In this document: positions 1 to 8,965 of the stretch, piece by piece
How the letters are laid out: each line of letters starts with the position of its first letter
Position numbering within the stretch: position 1 is the stretch's first letter
Made by a program: the position numbers and the translations under genes
NCBI GenBank assembly: GCA_030039795.1
Contig: JASHUU010000088.1
Location: 44,684 to 108,683 of the forward strand
Reading direction: 5' to 3'
From: Nitrososphaerales archaeon
GTDB lineage: Archaea > Thermoproteota > Nitrososphaeria > Nitrososphaerales > Gagatemarchaeaceae
Length of the DNA: 64,000 nucleotides
Notes under the pieces: model-generated
Seen by the model: only the letters and a program-made list of their open reading frames with translations
Databases searched by the model: none
Told to the model about the DNA's origin: nothing

Positions 1-109
1 TCAGCTCCCATCCCTTGACGCCCGGGTTGCGCCCTCTCTGGAGGACCAGGACCTGGAAGGCCTTCCTGACCTTCCGCTCGAGGAGCGCCTTGTCAGCGGG
101 CTCCGTCAT
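1..109 (-). CDS. N-terminus of unknown protein (cut by window edge)
   Basis: Only the first 36 codons are present, reading MTEPADKALLERKVRKAFQV and continuing to the window edge. The ATG at 107-109 overlaps the TGA of the kleisin-like gene as ATGA, so it is the third gene of the SMC/kleisin operon. SMC/kleisin complexes usually have a winged-helix (ScpB/Kite or MukE-like) partner and this position would suit one, but the fragment is too short to tell. That role is inference only. Confidence 0.6.
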   Translation of the reverse strand, partial: MTEPADKALLERKVRKAFQVLVLQRGRNPGVKGWEL

Positions 110-870
110 TCCGCATCGCCCAGTGATATCGCGACCGACTTCGGAGGCGCCTTTGCCTTTTCGCCCAGGGCCTTGAGCCAGATCTTCCCTGTGAGCGGCT
201 CCGTCCTCAAGGTCGCTCTGCCCTCACTCGTGAGGAACGCCATGAGGTACGACCTCCTCACCCTTCCCTCGTAGCTGTCCGACGCGATGAAGTCCATGTA
301 GTCGATCCACTCGCCGCCCGACTTCGACGTCAGCTCGTCCATCAAGGCGGTCAACGTGGTCTCGAACTGCTGCTCGGTGAACGCGCCCATGCTGACGAGC
401 TCGGCGTAGTCTACCACTCCTGGCGCGGCGCCGTGCTTCCCGAACTGGTCCTTGAACCGCTCAGACATCGGGGAGAGGTCGCGCCAGTAGACGAACGCCT
501 TCTCGAGGCCCTTCGGCGATATCTGGTCGACCTGGGCCACCGGGTGCCAGCTCTTGATGAACGCCTCGGAAAGCGACTCCTTCGCAAGGAGCTTGACCTT
601 GAGCTGTATCAGGAGCGGGTCGATGTAGAGTGAGGACGCCCTGTGCTTGAGCCACTCGTCCTGAAGCTTCACTATCTGGGCAAGCTCTAGCATGGCTTCT
701 GAGTCGATGAGCAGCTCGTCGAGGAACTTCCAGTCGGGCAGCCGCTCCTGCAGGAGCCTGATCTTCTCCCTGATGTCCACGTCGAAGGGGTTCGCGCTGC
801 TCGACTCGACCGAGCGGCACAGCTCGATCACTCGCAGGACGTCCTCAAGCTTCTTCTGCTCCAGCGCTAC
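106..870 (-). CDS. Kleisin-like (ScpA-like) partner of the SMC ATPase
   Basis: A protein of about 254 residues directly behind the SMC gene. The N-terminal half (around PFDVDIREKIRLLQERLPDW and LELAQIVKLQ) followed by the LYIDPLLIQLKVKLL helix resembles the N-terminal part of ScpA kleisins; the C-terminal half is helical and unassigned. No ATG, GTG or TTG lies near the SMC stop in this frame: the nearest standard start is a GTG at codon 15. The full-length frame begins with GTA at 868-870, overlapping the SMC stop TAG. A longer upstream open frame is only a shadow of the SMC gene. The predicted role is to bridge SMC heads in chromosome organisation or repair. The kleisin call rests on weak similarity plus operon position. 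Confidence 0.55.
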   Translation of the reverse strand, partial: VALEQKKLEDVLRVIELCRSVESSSANPFDVDIREKIRLLQERLPDWKFLDELLIDSEAMLELAQIVKLQDEWLKHRASSLYIDPLLIQLKVKLLAKESLSEAFIKSWHPVAQVDQISPKGLEKAFVYWRDLSPMSERFKDQFGKHGAAPGVVDYAELVSMGAFTEQQFETTLTALMDELTSKSGGEWIDYMDFIASDSYEGRVRRSYLMAFLTSEGRATLRTEPLTGKIWLKALGEKAKAPPKSVAISLGDAE

Positions 871-2900
871 TTCAGCTCCTTGACCTCTGACGACCCGTGG
901 ACGGCTTGGACGGTTATGACGTGCGCGCTCCGGTCGAACACCGTCAGGATGGAGGGCGTGATCACGAGGTACTGCGAGGCCTCCTGCTGCCTCATCTGGC
1001 CAAGTATCATCTTGAACATCGCTTCGCGGTTCCTCGGGTCCATGTGTATGTCGAACTCGTCCATCGCCCTGATGGGCGAGACTATCCTGGCCTGGAGCGA
1101 GAGTATGAAGGCCATCAGCGCCACCGAGCGCTCCCCGCCGCTCTGGGTGAAGGGGTCGAGGGTCGTCGGCGCGCCGCCCCGGAAGCCGACGAAGAGGTCG
1201 ATGCCTGCGCTCTCTACGTCCGCGCCCTCGTCGAACTTCACGAACCCGCTGGCGTCGGCCGCCCCCAGGACAGCCCTGTATGGCTGGTCTATCGACTCGA
1301 CGAGGTCCTCCATTGCATTCCTCCACACCCCCTTCCTGCCGCCGAGCTCTGCGAGCATGGCCTTCTTGTTCTCCTGCAGCTGGGAGAGCCTCACCTTGAG
1401 CTCCTCGATGTTCCCCGAGTAGTCGTTGTAGATCTTCTCCGCGTCGTCCGGGACGTCCTGCATCTTCTGTATGTGAGCAGAGACCAGTTTCAGCTCCTCG
1501 GAGACCTCGTAGGGCTGCCGCAGGGTCTCCATCCTGGCGCCCGCCTTCTCGAGTTCTGGCCCCATCTTCTCCAACTCGGCCCGGTATTCCCTCGCGCTCC
1601 TCTCTAGGTCGTGGAGGTCTGACTCTGTCAGCTTTGCCCTGTACGACAGCACCTCTGACTTCACCCTGAGCGAGACGTGGCTCTCCATGGTGCGCGTCAC
1701 GAGCTCGTCTGTCCTGCCAATCTCTTGCTGCAGAGAAGAGACCTCCCTTTCGAGGTCGGGCTTCCGCCTCTGCGCGTCGTCCTCAGCCGAGGAGCTCTTC
1801 CCCTTCATGTAGTCGACCACTTCCTTGAGCCTCTTCGCAGACTTTGCGCTCTCCCCCGAAGCCGCTTCGACCGCGCCTGACAGCCCGTCGAGGTCATCCT
1901 TCATGCCCCTGTAGACTGCCCTCGCGGACTCGTCCTTCGCCCTCTCCGCCTCGGCCCTGATCAGGGCCCCGTAGAGCTTCCTCAGCTCGACCTGCTTGTC
2001 GAGCAGCGTCTTGTGGGTCTGCTCTGCGTCCGCGGCGGCCTCGGCCTGCTGAGACTTCAGGTCCTCCAGGGTCCTCGCCTTCGATTTGATCTTCTCTTCG
2101 GCCGACTCGAGGGACTTCCTGAGCTTGGCCTCGTTGCTCCACAGGAGTTCCTTGGCGAGCAGGTCCCTGTGCTCCACCAAGCGCCTCTTCTCCTGGTACC
2201 GGTCGTAGACCTGCTTCCAGTATTCCAGCGCCTGGTTGGCGTTGTCTATCAGCTGGAGCAGCGAGCTCTCCTCGCCGACTAGACCGTTGAGCTCCTGCTC
2301 GGCCTGGAGTATCCTCTGCCTGTACTCGGAGAACCCCACGGCCTCCTCGACCAGCCTAAGGCGCTCCTGGGGCGTGACCGCGCCGAGCTCCTCGATCATC
2401 CCCTGGTGCATGATGATGAGGAGGTTGTCCGGGTTTATGCCGAACTCACGGAGCAGCCTGACGACCTCGCTCTTGTCTATCTCCCTGTAGTCTGCCTCGA
2501 ACCAGTAGGACCCGTCGCTCCTCAGGTACCTGCTTAGCATGAAAGTGTCTGACTTCGAGTACGGGATGGGGCGCCTGCCGCCCTTCGAGGAGTTGTCGAA
2601 GACGAGCGAGACCCTGGCGATGTCCTTCCCTCGCCTGATGAGGTCGGAGAGCTTGCGCGAGCGCTCCGTGTACGCCTGGCCGAAGGCCACAGAGATGGCG
2701 AGCAGGACGGAGGACTTCCCTGCGCCGTTGGGCCCTATGATGAGGTTCAGGCCCCCGCGGAGGGGTATGCGGGCGTACTCGTAGCTCATGAAGTTCTCCA
2801 GGATTATCTCCTTGACTGTCGTGAGATGTGCGGGTCTCTCTTTCGAGAGCTCTTCGACGCGCTTCGACAAGATCCTCGGCCGAAGGCCCGTGGGGCGCAT
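867..2900 (-). CDS. Short SMC-family ATPase, Smc6-like
   Basis: 677 residues, far shorter than a usual SMC of about 1,100-1,200. Walker A is GPNGAGKS at residues 56-63 after the typical IILENFMSYE strand. The ABC signature is TQSGGERS near 585-592 and Walker B is IRAMDEFDIHMD near 610-621. The MDEFDxxMDxxNR stretch and the following QYLVITPS resemble eukaryotic Smc6 more than bacterial SMC or Rad50. The middle is coiled coil with no evident hinge domain and no CxxC zinc hook. It heads an operon with a kleisin-like gene and diverges from the Lhr helicase. It probably acts on DNA in chromosome organisation or recombination repair. Confidence 0.85.
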   Translation of the reverse strand: MRPTGLRPRILSKRVEELSKERPAHLTTVKEIILENFMSYEYARIPLRGGLNLIIGPNGAGKSSVLLAISVAFGQAYTERSRKLSDLIRRGKDIARVSLVFDNSSKGGRRPIPYSKSDTFMLSRYLRSDGSYWFEADYREIDKSEVVRLLREFGINPDNLLIIMHQGMIEELGAVTPQERLRLVEEAVGFSEYRQRILQAEQELNGLVGEESSLLQLIDNANQALEYWKQVYDRYQEKRRLVEHRDLLAKELLWSNEAKLRKSLESAEEKIKSKARTLEDLKSQQAEAAADAEQTHKTLLDKQVELRKLYGALIRAEAERAKDESARAVYRGMKDDLDGLSGAVEAASGESAKSAKRLKEVVDYMKGKSSSAEDDAQRRKPDLEREVSSLQQEIGRTDELVTRTMESHVSLRVKSEVLSYRAKLTESDLHDLERSAREYRAELEKMGPELEKAGARMETLRQPYEVSEELKLVSAHIQKMQDVPDDAEKIYNDYSGNIEELKVRLSQLQENKKAMLAELGGRKGVWRNAMEDLVESIDQPYRAVLGAADASGFVKFDEGADVESAGIDLFVGFRGGAPTTLDPFTQSGGERSVALMAFILSLQARIVSPIRAMDEFDIHMDPRNREAMFKMILGQMRQQEASQYLVITPSILTVFDRSAHVITVQAVHGSSEVKELK

Positions 2901-2963
2901 TTAGACGTTGCGCGGCTTTCGGGCCTCTCGCCCTTTCACTTTCACGCTTCTCCCCCCGACGCC

Positions 2964-2969
2964 TTAAAT
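2964..2969. promoter_or_regulatory. TATA-like box between smc and lhr
   Basis: TTAAAT lies 25-30 nt upstream of the TTG at 2994, the spacing expected for a leaderless archaeal transcript of the helicase gene. Read on the minus strand it is ATTTAA, about 65 nt from the SMC ATG, so it may also serve the SMC operon with a short leader. Confidence 0.5.
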
Positions 2970-2993
2970 CGCCGGGAGAGACCTTGGCCGTCG

Positions 2994-5837
2994 TTGACTG
3001 CAGGCGGCTCGTTTTCAGCTCTCGCTCCAGCCGTAAGGGCGATACTGGACGAGACAGGCTTCACCGAGCCGACGCCCCCGCAGGCCAGAGCTTGGCCCCT
3101 TGTCTCCCGAGGAGAGAACGTCCTAGTGGTGGCTCCCACAGGGTCGGGAAAGACGGAGGCCGCGCTCCTCCCTCTGCTGAGCAGGCTGGTGACCGAGGGG
3201 CACGGGGAGGGGATCTCCCTGCTCTACATCACCCCGATGAGGGCGCTGAACAGGGACATGCTGAAGCGGCTTCAGACGTGGTGCGGGCGGCTAGGCCTCT
3301 CCGTAGACATCAGGCACGGCGACACGCCGCAGAGCCAGAGGGCGCGGCAGTCGGCGCATCCTCCGGACGTCATGGTGACGACCCCGGAGACCCTGCAGGC
3401 CATCCTGCCAGGGAGGAGGATGAGGGAGAACCTGTCGCACCTGAAGGCGGTGGTGGTGGACGAACTGCACAACCTCGTGGAGAGCAAGAGGGGCGTCCAG
3501 CTCTGCGTCGGTCTAAACAGGCTCAGAAAGGTCACCCCCGACTTCCAGCTTGTGGCTCTGTCCGCCACGGTGGGGACGCCTGAGGTGGCTGCGAGGTTCA
3601 TCTTCGGCGAGAGGAAGAACGCCATAGTGAAGGTCGAGGTGCCCAAGGAGTTCGCCTATGCGATCGAATATCCTGTTCCCGACCCCTCGAGCAGGTCGGC
3701 GGCGCGAGAGACGTACTCGGCGCCCGACCTCGCCGCGAGGCTGGCGAGGATCAACGACCTCATCGAGGCCCACCGGTCGACCCTGATCTTCGTGAACAGC
3801 AGGACGGTCGCCGAGATGCTGGGGGAGAAGATGGCGAGGCTCAGGAAGGACGTCGGCGTGCACCACGGCTCCCTCCCAAGGGAGGAGAGGGAGCGGGTCG
3901 AGCAGGCGTTCAAGGAAGGCCAGCTCAGGGCCCTGGTCTGCACGAGCACCCTCGAGCTCGGCATCGACATCGGCTCGGTCGACTTGGTGGTCCAGTACAT
4001 GTCTCCGAGGCAGGTGACGGGGCTCGTCCAGCGCGTGGGCAGGAGCGGCCATGGCATTGGGAGGGTCTCGAACGGGGTCCTCCTGACGGTCTCGGGCGAC
4101 GACGCGCTCGAGTCGTGCGCCAGCGTGGCCTGCGCGTCCAAGGGCATGATAGAGCCGACAAGGCCGTACTCCAACTCGCTGGACGTGCTCGCGCATCAGG
4201 TCGCGGGTTACGTGATGGACTTCGAGACCATGCGCGCGGACGACATCCTGAAGGAGGTGCGGGCCGCGGCCCCGTTCCGAGACCTCCCTGAGGAGAGCTT
4301 CCTCAAGACGGTGGCGTACCTCTCCGAGCTGAGGAAGGTCAGGCTCGACCAGGGGACAGTGTACAGGACGAGGCTGACGAGGGACTATTACTACGAGAAC
4401 CTCTCGATGATACCTGACGAGACGAGGTACCTCGTGGTCGACGCGTCCACGAACCAGACGGTGGGGATACTCGGAGAGGAGTTCGTCCTCCTCCGCGCCA
4501 AGGCGGGGGTCCACTTCATCTGCAAGGGCAAGATCTGGCAGATAGAGCAGATAGCCCAAGACAGGAAGATCTACGTCACCCCCGTCGAAGACCCGCTCGC
4601 GGCGCTCCCAGGGTGGGACGGAGAGATGCTCCCAGTGCCGTTCGGGCTGGCGACCGAGACAGGCCGCCTCAGAAGGGCGATCTCGGAGGCCATAGACAAG
4701 GGCGAGGACTCGGTAGAGGCGGTGATGCAGACCATGAGGGGGGACGGAGCCTCGCGGGCGCTCATGGTGGACGAGATAGCGGAGCACAAGAAGATGGGGG
4801 CGGCGGTCCCCTCGGACAGGCTCGTCCTCTTCGAGGGCTTCGGGAAGTACCTGATAGTCCACTTGTGCTTCGGCGAGTCTGTGAACAGGACGTTCGCATA
4901 CGTCTTCGAAGAGGTGCTCTCGCGCAGGGGGCTGGTGAGGGTCTGGTGGCTCGACGGATACAGGCTTCTCATCGAGCTGACGACGGACACGGAGGAGCTG
5001 GACCTCAAAGCGATAGCGAAGGAGCTGACAAGGCTGAGCCCAGAGGAGCTAGAAAGGACATACGCGGTCGCGGCCCAGCGAAACTTCCCGTTCCCGGCCA
5101 GGGTCAAGTACGTGGCGGAGAGGTTCGGTGCCCTGAAGAGGGGGAAGCTCATCGCACACCCCAACCTCTGCTCGCTCCCGACGCGGTTCGAGAAGACCCC
5201 GATCTTCGACGAGGCGCTCCAGGAGACAGGGAGAGACCTCATAGACATGGAGACGAGCAAGCAGATACTGGTCGCGGTGTCCAAGGGAGACATCGCCGTC
5301 GAGACATACCTGGCCGCCGAGAAGCCGACGCCCATCGCCTACGGCCTGCTGTACAGATACCTTGAGGTCCCTGAGGCCGTCGCTCCTGACTCTCTGGGGA
5401 AGTCGTCCTACCAGCGGATGAAGGCCAGCATATTCGGGACGGATGTGAGCCTTCTCTGCGTGAAGTGCGGCAGGGACCAAGGCGTCACCACCGTGGGCGA
5501 GCTGCAGGAGGAGCCCAAGTGTGAGAGATGCGGCTCCGGGCTGCTCGCGCCGTGCTACTGGGGGAGCGACAAGCTCGCAGACCTGCTGGCTAAGAGGGAC
5601 GCGAAGGCCGCCCTGGACGAGGAAGAGCGGGGCGAGCTGTCCAAGGCGAGGAGGTCGGCCGACCTCGTCCTCTCATACGGGAAGAAGGCAGTGGTGGCGC
5701 TGAGCGTCTATGGGATAGGGCCGCAGACGGCCTCGAGGATACTCGCAGAGATGCACGACGACGAGGAGACGTTCTACAGGGACCTCCTCGAAGCGAAGAT
5801 CAGGTTTGTGACGACGAGGCAGTTCTGGGGTAATTGA
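2994..5837 (+). CDS. Lhr-type superfamily 2 helicase (aLhr2-like)
   Basis: 947 residues from the TTG at 2994, chosen because the longer frame from 2826 runs through the promoter and the start of the SMC gene. Helicase motifs include APTGSGKT at residues 47-54, DELH near 155 and the VQRVGRSGHG motif VI region. The Lhr-typical NSLDVLAHQVAGYV follows. Near residues 820-850 a CVKC...CERC zinc finger appears, and the C-terminus has a helix-hairpin-helix (YGIGPQTASRIL) and the archaeal Lhr ending RFVTTRQFW. Lhr proteins are 3'-5' DNA/RNA helicases linked to repair and RNA processing. Sitting divergently from the SMC operon suggests genome maintenance. Confidence 0.9.
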   Translation: MTAGGSFSALAPAVRAILDETGFTEPTPPQARAWPLVSRGENVLVVAPTGSGKTEAALLPLLSRLVTEGHGEGISLLYITPMRALNRDMLKRLQTWCGRLGLSVDIRHGDTPQSQRARQSAHPPDVMVTTPETLQAILPGRRMRENLSHLKAVVVDELHNLVESKRGVQLCVGLNRLRKVTPDFQLVALSATVGTPEVAARFIFGERKNAIVKVEVPKEFAYAIEYPVPDPSSRSAARETYSAPDLAARLARINDLIEAHRSTLIFVNSRTVAEMLGEKMARLRKDVGVHHGSLPREERERVEQAFKEGQLRALVCTSTLELGIDIGSVDLVVQYMSPRQVTGLVQRVGRSGHGIGRVSNGVLLTVSGDDALESCASVACASKGMIEPTRPYSNSLDVLAHQVAGYVMDFETMRADDILKEVRAAAPFRDLPEESFLKTVAYLSELRKVRLDQGTVYRTRLTRDYYYENLSMIPDETRYLVVDASTNQTVGILGEEFVLLRAKAGVHFICKGKIWQIEQIAQDRKIYVTPVEDPLAALPGWDGEMLPVPFGLATETGRLRRAISEAIDKGEDSVEAVMQTMRGDGASRALMVDEIAEHKKMGAAVPSDRLVLFEGFGKYLIVHLCFGESVNRTFAYVFEEVLSRRGLVRVWWLDGYRLLIELTTDTEELDLKAIAKELTRLSPEELERTYAVAAQRNFPFPARVKYVAERFGALKRGKLIAHPNLCSLPTRFEKTPIFDEALQETGRDLIDMETSKQILVAVSKGDIAVETYLAAEKPTPIAYGLLYRYLEVPEAVAPDSLGKSSYQRMKASIFGTDVSLLCVKCGRDQGVTTVGELQEEPKCERCGSGLLAPCYWGSDKLADLLAKRDAKAALDEEERGELSKARRSADLVLSYGKKAVVALSVYGIGPQTASRILAEMHDDEETFYRDLLEAKIRFVTTRQFWGN

Positions 5838-5868
5838 TTCATAAACTGGGCCCGTGGGGGAGCCTCCG

Positions 5869-6552
5869 TTGGTTCTAGCCGGGAAGGTGTTCCTGGTGAG
5901 GGAGAGCTACGACATGGACACCCTCGCCGAGAAGCTGAAGTCCTTCCGCCTTGAGACGGACACCAGCGTGGAGGAGCAGGAGTTCAAGCTCGTCACCGAA
6001 GTGACCGACCTTTCGGCGGGCAAGTCCGCCCTGGAGGGGACGTTCTCCTTCGATGCCGTCTTCGTGGTGAGGCACAGGGGGAAGGCCATGCCCGTGCCGA
6101 GGACGTACGAGGCTCCGTTCTCCTTCAACGTCTACAAGGACAGGCTCTTCCTGACGGTCTACGACAAGAAGACCCGGGCGAACAGCGCCGCGAACGAGAT
6201 GAGCAAGGCGGTCTTCATGAGCCTCGGTCAGGTGGTCGAGGCGAGGATCGAGCCTGAGACGCTGAGGAGGTTCCACGAGGCTAACTTCCAGGACACGAAG
6301 GTGGTCTTCTATTCGGACGTCGACCTGCCGAACATCAGCAAGCTGTCGCTCTACGGGGAGGAACTGGGCAATACGGGCCTCTACGCGGACTACCTCACTC
6401 ACGGGAAGCTGTGGTACATCGTGTTCACGAGCAAGCCCTACGGGTACGTCGTGGGCCTCACGAGGAACTGCATAGTGACGGCGTTCAGCAAGATGGAGCT
6501 TCCGGAGTTCAAGACGTTCGTCAGCAGCCAGGTCTTCCCGCTCGTCGCGTAG
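5869..6552 (+). CDS. Conserved-looking protein of unknown function
   Basis: 227 residues if translation starts at the TTG at 5869; a GTG at 5854 would add five residues. TTG is preferred because a TATA-like TTCATAAACT lies about 27 nt upstream of it and overlaps too closely for the GTG. No signal peptide, membrane segment or catalytic motif is visible. The protein is mixed alpha/beta with many Val/Phe strands. It follows lhr by about 30 nt on the same strand. I do not recognise the family. Confidence 0.75.
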   Translation: MVLAGKVFLVRESYDMDTLAEKLKSFRLETDTSVEEQEFKLVTEVTDLSAGKSALEGTFSFDAVFVVRHRGKAMPVPRTYEAPFSFNVYKDRLFLTVYDKKTRANSAANEMSKAVFMSLGQVVEARIEPETLRRFHEANFQDTKVVFYSDVDLPNISKLSLYGEELGNTGLYADYLTHGKLWYIVFTSKPYGYVVGLTRNCIVTAFSKMELPEFKTFVSSQVFPLVA

Positions 6553-6612
6553 CCTGGCCCGTCCGTCCACCCGCGAAGACAATAAGACTGCCCCGCCGGC
6601 TGATCTGTCTGG

Positions 6613-7371
6613 ATGCTCAGGATAGTCCCGGGGGAGGCTGCGCTCGTCCACAGCGACGGCGGGACCTCGACCCTGCTAATCTCGGACCTCCACCTCGGGC
6701 TGGAGAAGGAGATGGCGAAGAAGGGGTTCCGGCTGCCCCCCTACTCGGTGAAGATGGTCGGTCGCGTGAGAGACCTAGGGGAGAGATACGGTACCACGAG
6801 GATTGTGATCCTGGGGGACGTCAAGCATGCCGTGGGCAAGGTCGAAGACATAGAGTGGGGGGTCGTGCCGTGGTTCTTCGACACCATGCTCGACCTCTTC
6901 GAGTCGGTCGAGGTCGTTCCCGGCAATCACGACGGCAACATCAAGAGCGTGCTCCCGCCCCGCGTCGCGCTCCGCGGACCCGAAGGCGGCGTGATTGGCA
7001 CAGGGCGCTCGAGGGTCGGGGTCGCGCACGGGCACGCGTGGCCCTCTGAAGAGGCGATAAGGACAAGGAACCTGGTCATAGGCCACTCTCACTTCACGTA
7101 CGAGATGAAAGACCCGCTTGGGGCGAGGACACGGGAGTCGGTCTGGGTCAGCACCACTTACGATGTGGCCCAGCTTCTGGAAGGGGCGGGATGGGCTTCG
7201 AAGGCGGCGGGCAAGGGGCGTCTGACCGTCATGCCTCCGTTCAATAGGATGGTCGGGGGCCAGCCCATCAACAGGGGCAAAGCCTTCGAGTTCGGGCCCG
7301 TCCTGTCCTCGAGGTCGGTGAGCCTGGAGGGGGCGGACATCTTCCTGACGGATGGGACCAGGGTGACCTAG
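6613..7371 (+). CDS. Calcineurin-like metallophosphoesterase (SbcD-related archaeal family)
   Basis: 252 residues. Metal-binding motifs of the calcineurin-like fold occur in order: SDLHLG near residue 25, GDVKH near 75, GNHDG near 105 and the GHSHF pair near 160. The order and length match the archaeal SbcD-related phosphoesterase family (MJ0037 type). The substrate is unknown; a nuclease or cyclic-nucleotide phosphodiesterase activity is possible. ATG at 6613. Its end overlaps the convergent thioredoxin gene by a few bases. Confidence 0.85.
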   Translation: MLRIVPGEAALVHSDGGTSTLLISDLHLGLEKEMAKKGFRLPPYSVKMVGRVRDLGERYGTTRIVILGDVKHAVGKVEDIEWGVVPWFFDTMLDLFESVEVVPGNHDGNIKSVLPPRVALRGPEGGVIGTGRSRVGVAHGHAWPSEEAIRTRNLVIGHSHFTYEMKDPLGARTRESVWVSTTYDVAQLLEGAGWASKAAGKGRLTVMPPFNRMVGGQPINRGKAFEFGPVLSSRSVSLEGADIFLTDGTRVT

Positions 7372-7730
7372 GAGATCGCGGAGCCGCCGTCTATGGCGTT
7401 CCTTATCATCTTCTCAAGAGAAGCCTCGGGCACGGCCCCTATGGTGGCCTCGAGGGGCTGGCCGTTCTTGAAGAGCATGAAGGTCGGTATCGAGAAGACC
7501 TGGTAGCGCGAGGATATGTTGATCTCCTCGTCCACGTTCACCTTGCCGAATACGACTCTGTCGGAGTACTTCGAGGCCAGCCTCTCCACGACGGGTTCCA
7601 TGGCAACGCACGGACCGCACCACGTGGCCCAAAAGTCCACAAGCATCAGCTTCGCGCCAGAGCCGACTCTGTCGAAGTTCTCCTCGGTCAGCTTTACTAT
7701 GGTCTGTTGATGACCAGCTTCCACACTCAT
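7368..7730 (-). CDS. Thioredoxin
   Basis: 120 residues with the redox motif WCGPC in the FWATWCGPC context and the cis-Pro segment SIPTFMLF. It reduces protein disulfides in the cytoplasm. The open frame continues upstream, but the ATG at 7728-7730 fits the family length and lies the right distance below a TATA-like box at about 7761-7775 on this strand. It shares the short promoter region with the divergent Nudix gene. Confidence 0.93.
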   Translation of the reverse strand: MSVEAGHQQTIVKLTEENFDRVGSGAKLMLVDFWATWCGPCVAMEPVVERLASKYSDRVVFGKVNVDEEINISSRYQVFSIPTFMLFKNGQPLEATIGAVPEASLEKMIRNAIDGGSAIS

Positions 7731-7761
7731 ATCAGTGAATCGTGGTTGCGACGACCTTGAT

Positions 7762-7780
7762 ACGTATTTAAGAATAAAAC
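7762..7780. promoter_or_regulatory. Divergent TATA region, trx / nudix
   Basis: The AT-rich stretch GTATTTAAGAATAAAAC can serve as a TATA box for both neighbours. It lies about 25-30 nt upstream of the TTG at 7800 on the plus strand and about 35 nt upstream of the thioredoxin ATG on the minus strand. Confidence 0.55.
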
Positions 7781-7799
7781 CTGACTCGCGACTTTTCGT

Positions 7800-8360
7800 T
7801 TGAGTTACGAGGTGGTCGAGTCGATCGCGCGGACGTTGAGCCGGGAAGCCCCCAGAGGCGGCCCCCGCGGGGCTGCCGTCTCCGTGATCCTGTCGGGAAG
7901 GAGCGCACCGGAGATACTGTTCATCAGAAGAGCGGAGCGCTCGAACGATCCTTGGTCGGGTCAGATTGCTTTCCCGGGCGGCAGGGCCCAACCTAGGGAC
8001 GGTGACCCGAGGACCACGGCCTGCAGGGAGACCTCTGAAGAGGTGGGGATCGACCTCGACGCGGTTGCAGAGTTTCTTGGTTACGCCGGGCCCGTCACGA
8101 CGCACACGGGCGCCATCGACGTGGTCCCATGCGCCTTCCTGCTCCGCGCGAGGGGCCGAGTCGTCCTGAACGACGAGGTCGCCTCGTACAGGTGGGCGAG
8201 GGTGAGAGACATCCTCTCCAAGGACGCGAAGACGATCCACCGGCTGGAGACGCCGGGAGGCAGCGTCGAGATGCCGGCGATACGGGTCGCCGACTACGTC
8301 ATCTGGGGCCTGACCTACAGGATTCTTGTCGCGCTCTTAGGACTTCCGGAGCCCGTCTAG
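7800..8360 (+). CDS. Nudix hydrolase, CoA-pyrophosphatase-like
   Basis: 186 residues. The Nudix region reads FPGGRAQPRD followed by CRETSEEVGID, with spacing like the NUDT7/NUDT8/NudL CoA-diphosphatase branch (GG..xPxD....TAxRETxEEVG). Likely role: hydrolysis of CoA or another nucleoside diphosphate derivative. The TTG start at 7800 is supported by a TATA-like box about 26 nt upstream. Its 3' end overlaps the convergent phosphoribosyltransferase gene by four bases. Confidence 0.85.
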   Translation: MSYEVVESIARTLSREAPRGGPRGAAVSVILSGRSAPEILFIRRAERSNDPWSGQIAFPGGRAQPRDGDPRTTACRETSEEVGIDLDAVAEFLGYAGPVTTHTGAIDVVPCAFLLRARGRVVLNDEVASYRWARVRDILSKDAKTIHRLETPGGSVEMPAIRVADYVIWGLTYRILVALLGLPEPV

Positions 8361-8860
8361 GAGGAGTCCTTGCTTCTTTCGGATCGCTCCATTTCTGCTC
8401 TCTGCCTGCCCACCTCACCGATTTCGAATGGGAACACGATCCACTCTGACACAGTCTCCAGGAAGTAGTCCGGTTCCGTCTTGCTCCACGGTTTCTTGAA
8501 GAGCGTCGCAGTGCCCAAGGCGGCGGGCTTCTGTCCCTCCAGGTGGCTCCTGACGAAGGCCATCGTGTCCCCTTGGTCCACGAGGTCGTCGACCAGAAGG
8601 ATGCGCCTGTCGCGCACGCCCTCGGTGAGGGTGGAAACAATTCTCGGCTGGGTCCGCTTCCCGATGTCGTTGTAGGACTTCACGTTGATGAAATCGACCT
8701 TCAGGTCGAGGTGGTCGGCCACTACCATGGACACGGGTATCCCTCCCCTCGCGATGCCCACCACGAGGTCGAACCTCTTCCCGGAAGCGCTCACCTTCTC
8801 CGCCAGCCCCTCGGTCAGGTTCCCGTACTCGGACCAAGTGATGTACCTGAAGTTCGGCAC
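8357..8860 (-). CDS. Phosphoribosyltransferase (Hpt1-like)
   Basis: 167 residues with the PRPP-binding loop ILLVDDLVDQGDT near residues 86-98 and the VGIARGGIPVS pyrophosphate loop near 35-45. Length and layout fit archaeal purine or xanthine phosphoribosyltransferases of the Hpt1/COG2236 type, involved in purine salvage. The exact base is not deducible. A TATA-like GTTAACTAAGA lies about 27 nt upstream of the ATG, suggesting a leaderless transcript. Confidence 0.85.
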   Translation of the reverse strand: MPNFRYITWSEYGNLTEGLAEKVSASGKRFDLVVGIARGGIPVSMVVADHLDLKVDFINVKSYNDIGKRTQPRIVSTLTEGVRDRRILLVDDLVDQGDTMAFVRSHLEGQKPAALGTATLFKKPWSKTEPDYFLETVSEWIVFPFEIGEVGRQRAEMERSERSKDSS

Positions 8861-8965
8861 GAAGTCGTCCTTCGCGGGGCTTCTTAGTTAACTCTTCAAG
8901 AGTTCCGTCGCCTCGCGCCTGCAAAAACGGGGGAGACCAGGCGGCGCGTTGCCGCTTGGCCTATT

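Noticed and set aside
106-1326. Long minus-strand frame of 406 codons
   Set aside because: Its first 150 codons lie inside the SMC gene in another frame and are Arg/Pro/Gly-rich; only the part after 870 is plausible protein.
3513-4862. 449-codon minus-strand frame opposite the helicase gene
   Set aside because: Antisense shadow of GC-rich coding DNA, rich in Arg, His, Pro and Val with no motif.
7731-8240. N-terminal extension of thioredoxin
   Set aside because: Overlaps the divergent Nudix gene and the promoter; family length fits the later ATG.
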